A stretch of 64,000 bases of DNA from positions 558,001-622,000 of the forward strand of contig NW_020194643.1 in NCBI RefSeq assembly GCF_002865645.1. The letters are read 5' to 3'. This document shows positions 1-12,428 of this stretch, piece after piece. Both the position numbers and the translations under genes were made by a program. The number at the start of each line of letters is the position of its first letter. The first letter of the stretch is position 1. The stretch is from Hyaloscypha bicolor E. Its lineage: Eukaryota; Ascomycota; Leotiomycetes; Helotiales; Hyaloscyphaceae. Below the pieces are notes generated by a model that was given only the letters and a program-made list of their open reading frames with translations, made no database searches and was not told the origin of the DNA.

Positions 1-1022
1 CCAGCTGATCCACAAAAGCCTAAACAATGGTAGCAAGTCACGATTTCCTCGAATTCTCACTAGATCAACCAACTAAAAAATGCAAAAACATATCTACCCA
101 ACCCAAAGCCCACTTGTTCTAATCTCCCCACATCTCCGTTCTTATTGCCTGTGATAATTGTGATAAATACATCCTCAACTACTCTGTGCTTTTGACTGCC
201 AATTCCTAATTTCAAAACCTGAGTCAAGAACCTCGCCAAAAGGTGGCGCAATCCTTGAGCCTGACCTGTCACATTTCAGCCATCACCACAAACGGACTCT
301 GTTGCATGTCGAACAGTCATGGGAATCTGCACCACGGGTCTCTTTCTCCGTGTGCCGTTTATGGGCAATGCTTATCCAGTTAGATTGCCTTAAATTTTGA
401 CCTTCGGCACACCCTTCCCCTTTCCTCTTCCGTTTGTGGATTCACGATCAACAAACTGTTAGTTTATTACTGAGAACGATGATTCAACTTCACGCGAGAC
501 GGAACAGGAGATATGTCATATGCAGCGTATTTGCTCAACCTAGGTATGTGCAAACAATTCGCCATTCGCCATTCATGGCGCATAAATCCAACCGTGACTT
601 GCCCTGTAAACCATGGACGTATTCCCGCTTCCCGCTATTTAGTGCAAGAAAAACAGAGCAGCCAGCCCATCGTAAAGTGAGAAAGGAAATATGCCAATGT
701 GACTCCAGTATCTTGCGCCAATGTAATGCTCCGAGTCCCTCACTGTTGCAATCCCAACGCCGCCCAGCCATAGGATATTCGTTCGGTTGCGATGATGCAT
801 GCATTCGAAGAGGAAAAGGAAATGAAACGCTAAAAACAAATATGAGGTGTTTCAGGCAACGCTAGCGCAGAGCTATGTGCTGTTGCTAATATCGACTTCG
901 CAACTGCCATCGTAGCCTGTGTTCTCCAAGGGTGATCGGAAGTGGAGGTCGAAACAGAAGTCTTTATGTGAGAGATGAAGGAAGCCGTAGGATTCGATGT
1001 AAGGTGATCCACATCTAGACGA
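1..1022. other. intergenic, no gene seen
   Basis: I see no supportable gene here. Short overlapping open frames on both strands (about 434-865) have no recognisable motif and no shared coding signal. The right end is the 3' flank of the minus-strand F-box-type gene. Confidence 0.6.
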
Positions 1023-4000
1023 TCACTCGAACCGATTGTACAGATTAGGTTTAGGTGGAGCTGACGGACCATCGCCAAGGAGGGAGGAAATCGAGATCCT
1101 GGGGAGTTGGCCTGATGAGGAAGACTGGAAACCGTTGGAATTGTTCTGTGTCGAAGATGGTTGCGACATTGATTGGGCCATTGATTGGAATGAAGAGTAT
1201 GAGTCGAAGTTGCTTGGGGGTCCAGATCGGTTCATGAGTTGCTGCTGTCTCTGGAACAGGGTAGGGCCGAAGTTGTCATACAGGGATGGAGCTTTGCCCA
1301 GACCACCAGCAAAAGATTGTTGATGATGTGGATGAGCTTGCCGCTGTATTGTGGAGAATCCAGACTGCATGGACAATGACAAGCCTGACGCCGCATTTGA
1401 AAAGCCTGGGCCGAACATCAGGTCTCGTTGGGCACGCAATTGCTCAGCATTGTATCGTCGTTGCATCACCTGCTGCTCACGAAGCTCCTGCAAGGTAGCA
1501 CGGTTGGTCTGTATAGTAGTTCGGGTGAGGTCCGGCTGTGTCGTAGAATGAGTACCATTGCCATCGCCTTCTTGCTCGGTGGTCTCCTCCTCATCAAGAT
1601 CAGCGATTGCAGAATTGGTGCTTGTGGCCTGGGATTTCTCGAATTCCTTTTCGATCTTCGGCTTTAATGTCTGCCAGCCACGCTCGGTACCACCATCTCG
1701 GAAGATGCGAGTAGCAGCCTTGTAAGCTTTGGTACTCTCGACAAAGGATGTTGGAATATGTGGGAGGTCCGCTCGTGCACGTCTCGTGAATAGCTCTCGG
1801 CGAGCCTGTCGGTTGTTGTTGTAGGGCTGCGCGACAAGATCTCTCCGCTTTTTCACCAACGATTCAATCTTCTGAACTGTCTCCATGTGCTTATCATTCG
1901 CCTTCTTTCCATCTTCCAGAAACTTCGTCTTCTTATCATCTAACTTATCCATTTCTTCCTGCCATTCTGCTCGAGCTCGGTTGCGTTCCTCAGGGGTTTG
2001 CGTTGGATCTTCCACAAACGGGGCTGGCGTGAGAGCATCGTATTTGTCGATGATGTTCTGTACATCTTCTTTCAAGTAGTATCGGTATAGCCTTGGAGCT
2101 CCACGAGGACGGGACTCGAGATCCTCGATGAAGTCATGTGGCTTCAGGAAAGAGTCGTGCATGCCCACTGGAATACACTCGAGAAGTTTTGCGACGAGGT
2201 TGCGACCATGCGGGGTGTGGTTAAGCTTCAGAACGCGATCCTCTCTCTCAATTTTCGCCTTCCAGCAGTCCCAGCACCAGCGTTGTGCCCACGACCAATG
2301 GGTTCGTGACGCCAGCTTATCGGTGCAGCCGGGTTCCAAACAGCCCTTTCCACCAAGTAGGTCGTTGTATTGACGGTCTGTAAGTCCATTTGGGGCAGGG
2401 GGCATATCTTGGCCATAATTTTCTTTGCGTTGGTTGACGTAGATGGAGTTGAAGTTGTCGACCCAGCCCTTGAACTCCTTATTCAAGACTCGAGCTTTCT
2501 TGAGGAAGGATGGTGGGGTGAACTCAAGAATTCGCATCCAGAGGTCTTGGCCAATGCGATACTTTGCCTGCAATGCTGTGAGAACGGTTGCCACAAGGGG
2601 AAAGAGGTACTTACTGGTTCTGGCTTCTTTTCCTTCACCTTCGGAACTCGCTTGGGCTTGCCGGCCTTGTCTGTCTTTATTTTCTTCGCACGTGGTGCGT
2701 CGTCCATCTTAGCTTTGCGCTTCTTGGAAGCAGAGGCTGAGGTGGAGTGCTCCATTTCGATTCCGTGGTTCTCACTAGGGTGAGGAAATTGCTCGAAATC
2801 GAACTGTTGGTGGTTTGCGAAATGGTTCGTTGAAGAGGAAGGAAAGTGTTGGCGAAGAGGGCGAGTTTGAGTGGAATAAGAGGACTGTGTGGTATTGTGC
2901 CGTTGCGAGGTATTGTGATGCAAGGTAGTGTGATTTGGCCTGGTATTGTCGTGGTTGGGACCAGTTGAAAGATTTGAAGCTAGACTGTTTTGGGATACAA
3001 TGGCTTCATCAGACCCGAGTGAATATGACAACCCCGAACTCTTTACAGCATGAGAAGAGGTAGCGTTGTCCGTCGCTTTATTGACAGGCAAGAAGCTCTT
3101 GATTGAGGGCGAAGGTTGAATTGTGGATGATCCGGTGTGGTGGGAGGCAGTGTCGTTATGTCGCCGTGATTGTGAAGCCGGCGGCAGCGCTTGTGCCTCA
3201 CTAAAATACCCACTGTCCGACAAATAGCTCTGACGGTGTGCTGAAGGTTGCGTAGAATGATTAAGAGGTGACGAGTTCGAGAATAAAGTTCGGTCGAGTT
3301 GGAAATGGTCCTTGTCCAGGCTTGGAAGGTTTGAAGCCAGTGATTCGTTCTCGTTCCAACGCTGAGGCGAACGCTGTAAAGACGATAAGCCAGAAGCACG
3401 CCCAGACGGAGACTCAACCCTGTATGGAGATTCGGTCCCTTGGTTCTGCGGAGTTGGCTCCTCGAAGAGAGCATCAATATCGAGTTCGGCTTGGCTCTTC
3501 GTGGGTCGAAATTGTGGATGTGATAAGGGACCGGATTGGATCTGAGATGTTCTGAAGGAGGAGTACGCGGGTCTTTGTGGGTAGGAGATGTGGGATGTAG
3601 TCTGAATATCGGCAAACGAATTCGCTTGCTGGTGATTTTGCTCTGCCCTGGCGAAATTTGCTAGGAAAGGGATGTCAGTGTACGGCCCTTTGCTAACACA
3701 ACGTCGCCCAACAACACCACCAGCCACGGGAGCCTCACATTCTCTGGACATATCGAAGCCTTCGCCGCTTATTCGAGAGAACCCGCTTCTTCCAAAGTGT
3801 CCTTGCGCTGATGTCACAGGTTCCGACTCGCGGAACACCAGCCTCTCCTCCAACATCCTCCTAACTTCTGGGCTGGAGTCAAATCGTAAAGGGGATACCG
3901 AACAGAATGTGTCTTGGGCGAAAGACGGGGTTGTGTCCCCAGCAAATCTCGGCTTCTCGGCTTCCTTCAGATATTCTCTAACGATGAACCTGGCTATCCG

Positions 4001-4189
4001 CAGGCCGGCACTATCCCGGAACACCGTCGTCAGATCCAACGGAGTATCGCGATCGATGAAAAGGCTTCTCGAAGGGGCCTGGGAGGTCATCCTCGTAGCA
4101 GCGAGGGAGGATCTCGAGGAGTGGTCGTGTGGTGAAAGGTCACCCCGCCAAAGGAGACCTGACTTAAAGGGCTGGCGTCTCGCATTCAA
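1023..4189 (-). CDS. F-box-type protein with long disordered N-terminal half
   Basis: Two exons: 4189-2615 and 2567-1023. The 47-nt intron 2568-2614 starts GTAAGT, ends CAG and is phase 0, giving 1,039 aa. The second exon opens with an F-box-like helical segment (about residues 526-570, around DLWMRILEFTPPSFLKKARV). A Cys/Trp-rich patch follows (CLEPGC...WCWDCW) that could bind a metal. The first half is low-complexity Ser/His/Asn/Gln sequence, ending in a Lys-rich stretch (KKRKAKM, KKIKTDK) that resembles a nuclear localisation signal. By family logic it would be a substrate receptor of an SCF-type ubiquitin ligase; the substrate is unknown. The start is uncertain: Met34 at 4090 begins MTSQAPSRSLFIDRDTPLDL and may be the real one. 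The unspliced second exon has its own ATG-like start, but the intron consensus and phase favour one gene. Confidence 0.75.
2568..2614 (-). other. intron of the F-box-type gene
   Basis: GTAAGT donor at 2614 and CAG acceptor ending at 2568. It is phase 0 and joins the Lys-rich tail of exon 1 to the F-box-like segment. Confidence 0.8.
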
Positions 4190-6517
4190 CGGCCTTCGGA
4201 GGGGTGTTGAGAGTGGTTCGTGTAGTGGAAGTGCTGCTCGTGGCCGTCAAGGGCAGCAGAGTCGTGCGATGAGGTGCTGTGGTAGTTCCGGCGATGAGGC
4301 TGGTCTGGAGGTTGGCAGTCGCAGCAATTCTGTGCCGCTGCACTCTGTCGAACGACAGCCGGATCCATTCGAATCTGGACTGCGGAAATTTGCAAGGGTT
4401 GTGTGGTCTAAAAATACTTCGGATTTAGCGTTGCCTCCATGACGGGGCCTGTGCACTCTGCATTTTGACAGCTCTGCAACGTTAAGTCTGCTCTGTGGGA
4501 ACATGTCTCTGCGACAGCTTACCTTGTGGAAGATTGAAAGGGGTGGAGGCAAGGCCAGGGAAGAGGGGTCCTGCAGGTGATAACGAGAAGGAGATCATCA
4601 TGAGGGCACAGCTTCCTGTTCGGGAATGGGAATGCACTGGAAATGTTCAACTGAGGAAGGAGCGCAATATAAATGACTTTCTTCAAGAGAAGAGATCGTC
4701 AATAATGGGATTGAAAGAGCGGATATATAGAGATTGGGAGAAGTGTATACTGGAACTCAGAGTAGCAGGAATTGGCCACTAACCTTCTGAATCTCGACCT
4801 GGATTCTTGCGACACAAACGTTGGCAGAATATTGGCAGAATACCAGCTAGCTGACAGAATGGAAAGAACCCGTTTGGCCGCATCCTTTGAAGGTGATCAA
4901 ATAATTGGTAATGAGAAAAATTTACCTGAACCCTCTTATGAAGTTATTCGGCGGCTCTCCATCCGGTCTCAGCTGGAGAATTCCTAGGTAAATTAACGGA
5001 GATGGGACAGGCGGGTCAATAACCTGTCCTCCTGAATTAAATTGGGAGAGGAGAGCGCCTTTCCGGCCCTTATCAACAAGGCCTCTGTCGCTCTTTCCAC
5101 TACAATTATTTCTCCAACTCAGGATACGGTCACGTGATGTTTTTAGTGTGCGTCTTTTCTGGAGTCTTGACTGAAAGAAAAGCCCGCTACTAGCCGTTTT
5201 TCAAAAGGCAATATAAGGTGAAACCTTGATTGAGGGTAGCACGATGTATCTCAAGTTTCCGAAACATAGCAAACCACATGACGTTGCGTCACCTGACGCC
5301 CATCCGGGTGGGATTCCTTCTCTACTTACAGCATTCAATTTTGATCGACCTTGAGGCTATCACCCAACAAGAAGTTTTAGAGCCAGTTGCGAAATTCTGA
5401 CCCTCCTCATACTGTAAGATGATTCCAAGATGATTATTGAGGAAGAATTGATGAGAAGGTGGCAGGACTCCATAGACAGGATTCACTGTGCCAACTTTGG
5501 CCAGGAAACGCCAAATTTCTCTATTTCCACACCCCAAGAACGTATCGTGGTCTCTGTAAAACGACGGATTTTCCCAGCTTCCTGCAAATATCCGAATGCC
5601 CGTCACTGGAGGGGGATTCATGGCAGAATGCTGCGCACTTGGCAGGCGGTGTGCCATGTTTGGACAGGGGGTGTGGTGTGTAGCTGTGATTTTGATCGTC
5701 GGTTTATAATTTTGCGGAAAGTAACATTTGGAACCATTAGTTCTTCGCTCAGTTAGTGGATCCAGTGCTAGCGAAACGATACTCGTTTATCGGGACACGG
5801 CCTATTGTTCACGCGGCCCGCCAGGCATGCCACAAGCCAGGCTCGGTGTCCGCTCTTCCGCTGCATCTGCCGCGGCCGAAGCGGGCTTTGCCAGGTCTAC
5901 CCCCGCATCTCCATCGGAAAACAGTGAGCTCAAGCTTCCAATCACGAGCCTGCGTGGCGCGGGTCAGCCCCAAGAGAAGTTACGAGATCCTCAAGATCTT
6001 CGTGAGACTTGCCTCCTTTAAAGCTTGCACCCCGAGATGCGGGCCGAAAGTTTTCCAACTCTCCCACTTTCACGCTTTTGGCCCAAGTTAGCCAACCCAT
6101 CTTCTTTGTCTAGTAAGTTTTCACTCGGTTATCGAAGCCGAATGGCCGAGCTGGACCGCCTTAATAATCGTCACTGGATGGCTAGCAACATAAAGAAACA
6201 TGCCAGTGCTGTTGTGTGGGCTGTGTGGTTGTGTGGTTGTGTTGGTCGTCTTACAGTCTTCAGTCTTACCTCCAGCATCCTCTCTTTCTCCAATTGGACA
6301 TGCGTACAGCTGTCCAATCGGCACTTCACATTCTACGGGGTTTAGTGCCCATATACCTGTAACTTAATAAAGAGCTCCTCCTGCAGCTTCTTCTATTTAC
6401 GTGAATAATCTTGCAGAACCAGCTGTCAGCGCGTGCCACAGAGCGAGGGGAGTTGAGATATAAGGTCAAAACACTCACCTGGCGCTCATCCAGATCGCAT
6501 TGGATAGGGACGTCGAG
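4190..6517. other. intergenic / promoter region
   Basis: No gene recognised. The left part is the upstream region of the F-box-type gene; the right part precedes the MFS remnant. It contains a GTCACGTGATG E-box near 5133 and a TG-rich run near 6208-6246. The small plus-strand frame 4772-4987 has no family resemblance. Confidence 0.5.
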
Positions 6518-7306
6518 ATGTTTGGGTTTGGCAAAAAGAGTGAGTGTCGAAAACTCGAAATTACCCCACCTTTCCCTAATGATTGACTCGCAGACGACGC
6601 TGGGGCCTCTCCTACCACTTCAGACCACGATGCTGAGCCGGGAGTCAAAAACGAGGCGAATAACTTCTATGATCCGAATATCATTTCGAACAGCGCAAAT
6701 GGCACCGGAGGCGAATATGACGAACTCCATGTCGCGTGCCCACCCCATACCACGGAGAAAAAGCTCATGGCAAAGATCGATTTGCGCGTGATCCCCTTCT
6801 TGTGTATCCTATACCTCCTTGCCTTCCTCGATCGAGTCAATATCGCGAATGCCCGCTCCTTTGGACTGATCAAAGATCTCGGGTTGATCAATACTGAATA
6901 CAATACCGCGTTGACGATCTTCTTCGTCCCTTATGTGGCTTTTGAGATCCCGTCAAACGTGCTCATGAAGAAACTCAAGCCCCACGTTTGGCTTTCAGGA
7001 TGCATGTTTATGTTTGGACTCGTTACTGTCTGCCAGGGTTTGGTGCATAACTACTCTGGTCTTTTAGCTACTCGATTCTTCTTGTGGTTTTTTGAGGTAT
7101 GGCAAGTCCACTTATACATTGACAAATACTAAGTGCGAATCGGAAGAGGGATAGATCACCTGTGGATATCGGGTTGAGTGAGTATGAGAAGACGGAGTTG
7201 GGGGTAAGTTCTACTCTGTTTCAAACTTTTTCGTTGGGAATGGAGATGAGATTAGGTGCTGACATGTGGATAGGATATGAGTCCAGATTACCGATATCTG
7301 CTTTAA
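6518..7306 (+). pseudogene. MFS transporter (Dal5/TNA1-type) with its middle deleted
   Basis: The start ATG is at 6518. Exon 1 is 6518-6539, then a GTGAGT intron to 6593, then exon 2 from 6594 in phase. It encodes an acidic N-terminus and the first membrane helices of an anion:cation symporter, including FLDRVNIANAR and GLLATRFFL. The frame stays normal to Glu at 7094-7096, where GTATGG looks like an authentic donor. The next 37 nt end in TACTAAG, and the frame then closes. Immediately after, 7135-7203, a GTAAGT intron (7204-7273) and 7274-7306 encode a normal C-terminal tail of this family (RKRDRSPVDIGLSEYEKTEL, then DMSPDYRYLL and stop), but one base out of phase with exon 2. Roughly 300 residues that complete the usual 12-helix fold are absent. 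One internal deletion of about 1 kb with breakpoints near 7130 explains this; it cannot make a functional carrier. Confidence 0.8.
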
Positions 7307-7721
7307 TCCGACAGCCGTGCGAGTGAAATGAAGTAGAAAAAAACAATGAAAGGGGAAATATAGAGACGGCCGGAGAAGTAGGTTGTAAGGATGAGGTAAA
7401 TGTAAAGACTTCGACTTTGAATTTGCCCTGTTGTCCAGAGATGAACATAATCCCAAGATTAACCTGACCCACCTCGACTCAACCCAGCTCAGGTCGACGT
7501 GCAGCAACACCCCGTAGCTTCTCTCTTCTAGGAGCTTTTCGACAACATTTCCCGCTAATATAAGAGCAGATCTGTTATGGAAATATTGGAGAAATCTTGA
7601 ACGCATGGTGCCGGATCGTGAGAAAGCGCTAGGATCTACAGCATATGAATCTACAAATTTGTCTATGTAGTATACACTTAAACCTCAACTCCAACCAGCT
7701 AACCACACCCAAACCCTACAA
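7307..7721. other. convergent 3' spacer
   Basis: Spacer between the MFS remnant and the 3' end of GPI10. The open frames here lack any recognisable motif. Confidence 0.5.
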
Positions 7722-9813
7722 TCACTCCTGACTTCCGTCCCCGAAGCCCCAGACCACGATGTCCCCTTTCCGCCTCTCATCATCATGCCACTGACTACTG
7801 AACCCCCTCCACCTCTCCTTCACAACATGCCCCTTCATCTCCCCTTCATAATACTCTTTCAACACGCCCTCAATCCCCTCAAATCCCACAATATATCTCG
7901 GCCACGGCCTCTCCCTCTTCCCTACCTCCCCCTTCAAGAACTTAACTGGGTCATCATAGAACCTATCCGCCTCATCCTTATACTGCTCCCGCTCAACAGA
8001 ATGTGCAGCAAGATGTAGTGGCGGTTCACAGCCCAGCGCCCAAGCTTTCAACCCAGGGTACACCAGCTGTGAGCGCCAGGGTGTGCTGTGACACGGCATT
8101 AAGAATCCGACAAAAGTTTCGCTGTCAGAGTAGTCGGTTGTTTTGTTGACCTCGGTGTACATGTTCGCTTCTGGTGAGGAGAGAAGATTGCCGTGGTTGT
8201 CGAGAGCGAGCGCTTCGTATTCGTGGCGCAGGAATTTGGTGACGGAGAGGGGGCCTCGTTGGTGGATTTGCGTTGTGTAGAAGGCGATGAGGGTGTTTAG
8301 GAAAAGGAGGGTGTAGAGGAGGGGTTTGCGGCCTGTGGTGGAGATCACTGAAGTTTTTGAGGTGGAGGGGAAGGGTGGTGGGCGTGTTGTGATGGTCCTT
8401 GTGGTGGTGAAGAAGGTGGAGATAGTGGGTCCGGTGAGGATGTGGAGGAGGGGGAGGAGTGGGTAGATGAAGCGGACTTCTTTGTGGGAGATTAGAGACA
8501 GTGTGGTTATGGTGATCAGGACTGTGGTGGTGAGGATGAAGGGAATAGAGGAGGTCGAGGATGAAGTCGAGTGAGAGAGAGCGACGAAGGTGAAGGGTAG
8601 ATAAGTGGTGAGGAGAAGCGGTAGTCCTTGGGAAATGTAGTAATGCCAGTCATTGCGGCCGTAGAAGACAGCGAGGTCTTGGCTGATGTTGAAGTTTAGC
8701 CATTGGTAAGGCGGGAAGGTCAATTCGCCATAGTAGTAGAAATCGGACGCCGCAGAGACAGCGATGACGGTAGAACCGCAGATGATAGCTTCTCTGAGGA
8801 GAATGATGTAGTCTGAAGCAGCTGCACCATCTTTTGAGAAGTAGCGGGTCAAAGTTGGCATGAGAATGGAGAACCAGATGAGTCCATTACTAGGGCGAAG
8901 GATACAAGCAGTCGCTGCAAGCATGAGTGAGATGCGAAGACTATGGGCATTAGTAAAGAAAGCTATTCGCAGTTGTGGAAAAGACATACCGCTTGATAGA
9001 TCCAGGCGTAGCGAAAGCCCCCGACTCAGATGGCTTGGCGTGAAGTGGGCGACCCTCAGAGTCTCTGAGAGAAGGGTCACTTCCTGCTCCTAAGATGGTG
9101 TCCGAGGAAATGTTCCAAGGCCAATAATACAGCGCCATGATCGTCAATGTCATCTCTACAGAGTTGGAAAAGGTTCTTGTAGAACAGAACCATTGCCACG
9201 GACTGAACATGGTCATCAAGAGCTGGTGAAGGTCAGTCAAAAATTCCCCTCATCGAGCATTCTCCCACTCACGACTGCCAAAGTAGACTTGCTCCCTATC
9301 CCATACATTCTCTCTGCTAATTGCCACGTATAATAATCTCCTGTAGCAGCGAAGATTCCCTGAACCACATTTGGAAGAATAGACAAGATCATGGCCCGGA
9401 ACTGAGGGAAACAGCTCACGAGCCTCATAAAATTGTCTGCGAGATAATACACAGCTGCAAAAGATACAGGATGCAAAGAGGAACGGAGTTGATGTTGCCA
9501 TTCCTGTGAAATTGTCAGAACCTATCCTCATCCAAAAGGAGCGACTACGTACCCATGTAATCCACGCTCCACTTTGGGACCCGAACGCCATTTGCCATGC
9601 TGGCTCCAAGGACTGGAAATATTCATCTGGCTGAAAGAATGTTGCTACACAGAGAACGTTGGTGAAACGAAAGGCAAGGAGCATCATCCATGTGTCGCTG
9701 GAGGCTTGCCGTTGAACAAGAGGATTGGTAGCTTCATCTTTCGGGGGTGCCAGAACCCCTTTCTCCTTTGATGCCATCTTTTTCGCACCTGGCGATGCTG
9801 AAGTTGAACTCAT
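7722..9813 (-). CDS. GPI10: GPI mannosyltransferase 3 (GPI10 / PIG-B, GT22)
   Basis: Four exons: 9813-9553, 9503-9273, 9222-8990 and 8940-7722. The introns are 49, 50 and 49 nt, all GT-AG and phase-consistent, giving 647 aa. The family adds the third alpha-1,2-linked mannose to the GPI-anchor core, using dolichol-phosphate mannose in the ER lumen. The N-terminal block [20 protein letters not shown] is the conserved acidic first-loop signature of GT22 enzymes, and [15 protein letters not shown] is the conserved HKE motif before a membrane segment. Many hydrophobic helices follow one another, as expected for an ER polytopic enzyme. Length agrees with yeast Gpi10, about 616 aa. The start was chosen as the first ATG in frame with the conserved block ([12 protein letters not shown]). 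It lies divergent to the ornithine aminotransferase gene with 631 bp between starts. A stray second product is unlikely. Confidence 0.93.
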
Positions 9814-10444
9814 TCTGAATATGACTCCATTAACAAGCCGCTCAATTTTGCGAAATGAAGAAGCGAGTACGTGTTTTGAAAATTTATGGCAGCAAAAATA
9901 AACACATTGAAGGAAAGATGAGATCCTCCCCACGTGTTTTGAGATTCTTAAACGAACTTTGAATACCGCCGCAAGTTTAAGGCCACAAGGCAACCAGTTT
10001 TCATCCCGCTTCCGTGCACTTTTTCATCCAATCACTGCGCCTGTCATTTCTGCTCTGCTAATCGGATGGGCTGATAGGGCTGTGCATATCGCCGGCTTTC
10101 GTTGGACCCCACCACTCGCCTGCACCTGCGCATAGCGGTCGTCGTCGAGAAACTCATGATAGTTTGATCCCTAATGGCAGGTTTGCCCTGCCCGCCTTTT
10201 CTTTGACTAAACACTTTGGTCATGCGTATAGATACAGTGAGAATCGCGAGGACTTGCACTTAAAGGCCTAGTTCCTACCAAAGGTTTTCATGGCCACTTT
10301 CTACTTAAGTCTGGGATGACGCCTCCCTCTCCACCCCTCGCTCACACATATTTCACACTCCCTTCCAACCACCCACAAAGACTTCAAAAGACCAAAACGA
10401 CCCCCAGAGACCAACTTAATTTTAGAGGAATATTCCCTTCAACC
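9814..10444. promoter_or_regulatory. divergent promoter region, GPI10 / ornithine aminotransferase
   Basis: This 631-bp interval separates two divergent start codons, so both promoters must lie here. The last 130 bp before the plus-strand start are C/A-rich, as in many fungal 5' leaders. I can name no specific factor site with confidence. Confidence 0.6.
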
Positions 10445-11971
10445 ATGGCACCCCACGCAGACGGAATCGTTGAGACCAATGGCAGCGCACTCAAACCCAC
10501 CGCTCCATCATTTCAGCCTGTTGCCGCCCTTGCAGAATCCAGGTACCACTCGACCTCAACCGGTGCCGCAATCGAAGCCGAGCACAAGTACGCGGCGCAC
10601 AACTACCATCCTCTCCCGATTGTCTTTGCTCGCGCCCAAGGCTGCAGCGTCTGGGACCCAGAGGGAAAGCACTACATCGACTGCTTGTCAGCGTACAGTG
10701 CAGTCAACCAAGGCCATTGCCATCCCGAGCTGGTAAAGGCGCTCTGCGAACAGGCACAACGGCTCACACTCTCCTCGCGCGCCTTCCACAACGATGTTTT
10801 CCCGAAGTGGGCGGAGAAGGTCAAGAACGTGTTTGGATATGATATGGTTCTGCCCATGAACACTGGCGCGGAAGCAGTCGAGACGGCGATCAAAATTGCG
10901 AGAAAGTGGGCATACAAAGTGAAGGGTGTCCCTCAGGGAAAGGCATTAGTGTTTGCTGTTACTGAGAACTTCCACGGCCGAACAGTATGCTCCCTTCTGG
11001 TACTGTAACAAAATTTTGCTGACCTTGACATTCCAGATGACCGCGATCTCCATGTCCACAGACCCCGAATCCCGCGACAACTATGGCCCATACGTCCCAG
11101 GCGTTGGTGCGATCTGCCCTTCTACAAACCGAAAGATCCGTTTTAACAATATTCCCGACCTGGAGGCTGCATTGGTGGCACATGGCAAGGAGGCTGCAGC
11201 GTTCATCGTGGAACCAATTCAAGGCGAGGCAGGTGTCGTCGTTCCAGCAGACGACTATTTGACGAAAGTCCACGAACTCTGCAAGAAGCACAATGTCCTT
11301 CTTATCTGCGACGAGATCCAAACAGGAATTGGTCGCACCGGGAAAATGTTGTGCTCGCAATGGGCAAGTATTAAACCAGATATGGTTACACTGGGCAAGG
11401 CCATTTCTGGTGGCATGTACCCCGTCTCTTGTGTTTTGGGATCCAAGGAGATCATGCTCACCATTGAGCCTGGAACTCATGGCTCGACATATGGTGGCAA
11501 TCCTTTGGGCTGCGCAGTCTCTATCCGTGCATTGGAAATCATGGAGGAGGAGGATCTGACAGCCCGCGCTGAGACCTTGGGCCAGGTCTTGCGCCAAGGT
11601 CTAGAGGACCTGAAATCCCCCATGATCAAGTTGGTCCGAGGAAAGGGCTTGCTTAATGCTATTGTCATTGATGAGACCAAGACTGGCGGTCATTCTGCTT
11701 GGGATTTGTGTATGCTGTTGAAGAGCAAGGGTTTACTGGTATGTTTGTCTTCAACATCGAGAAGGATACCGCTAACACTAAATAGGCTAAACCCACTCAC
11801 GAAAACATTATCAGATTGGCACCTCCTTTGGTTATCAGCGAGGAGCAAATCAGGCAATGTTTGAGAATCATTGGAGAGGCAATTATCGAGTTACCAGATC
11901 TGAAGGGCGAGAAGCAAGATGACATTATCCCCCAGAGTGAAAAAGGCGTTCATATCGGATTGGATATTTAA
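10445..11971 (+). CDS. CAR2: ornithine aminotransferase (ornithine--oxo-acid transaminase)
   Basis: Three exons: 10445-10984, 11037-11738 and 11786-11971, with introns of 52 and 47 nt in phase 0, giving 475 aa. The enzyme is PLP-dependent and converts L-ornithine plus 2-oxoglutarate to glutamate semialdehyde plus glutamate in arginine catabolism. It shows the class-III aminotransferase pattern: an [17 protein letters not shown] cofactor loop, the FHGRT segment split by intron 1, the EPIQGEAGV block, [14 protein letters not shown], and Lys301 in TLGKAISGG as the Schiff-base lysine. [11 protein letters not shown] follows as expected. The start AACCATGG matches the fungal initiation context. An upstream in-frame ATG at 10316 would add 43 residues of Pro/Thr-rich sequence; I think this is leader. 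The yeast homologue is cytosolic and no targeting peptide is evident here. Confidence 0.96.
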
Positions 11972-12428
11972 AAGACGATACCCCGGCTTAGGCGGCAGGA
12001 TCTGTTTTCCAGATTGAACCGTTTTGGCGTAGGTTTTGGGATACATGGGCCAAGAATGTGCAGTACAGATTGGTTCCAAGAGAATCTGGTCTGGTGATAT
12101 TTTGGATGCTTAGACCACAGACCTAGACATAAGTGGTCCCACTCATAAATGTTTAGTTATAAAAAGTTTGGTCCCTCTTGAGATCAATTTGAACATTTAT
12201 AAGTCCTGATTGTAAATGTCCCAACCTACTCTTGGACATTCCAAACACATAACCTTCGATGTCCAGCTTCTCGTTCGAAGATTAACGCACCTAAGTTCCA
12301 GCTCCAAGGGGCTTCGAAGAACTATTGGGCATCCAAAATATGGGGTACGGCGAGTCTGACTACAACCCAATGCAAATTAACGTCGGAGTATGCTCACCGT
12401 AGAGAGCGATCGGGTTTGTAATTTATAT

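Noticed and set aside
3043..3615. 190-codon minus-strand frame
   Set aside because: Alternate frame inside exon 1 of the F-box-type gene.
7097..7133. Reading the MFS remnant as a complete short gene using a 37-nt intron
   Set aside because: The intron would be too short, lacks room after its branch-like TACTAA, and the downstream frame is off by one base and meets a stop.
10959..11597. 212-codon minus-strand frame
   Set aside because: Antisense shadow of ornithine aminotransferase exon 2.
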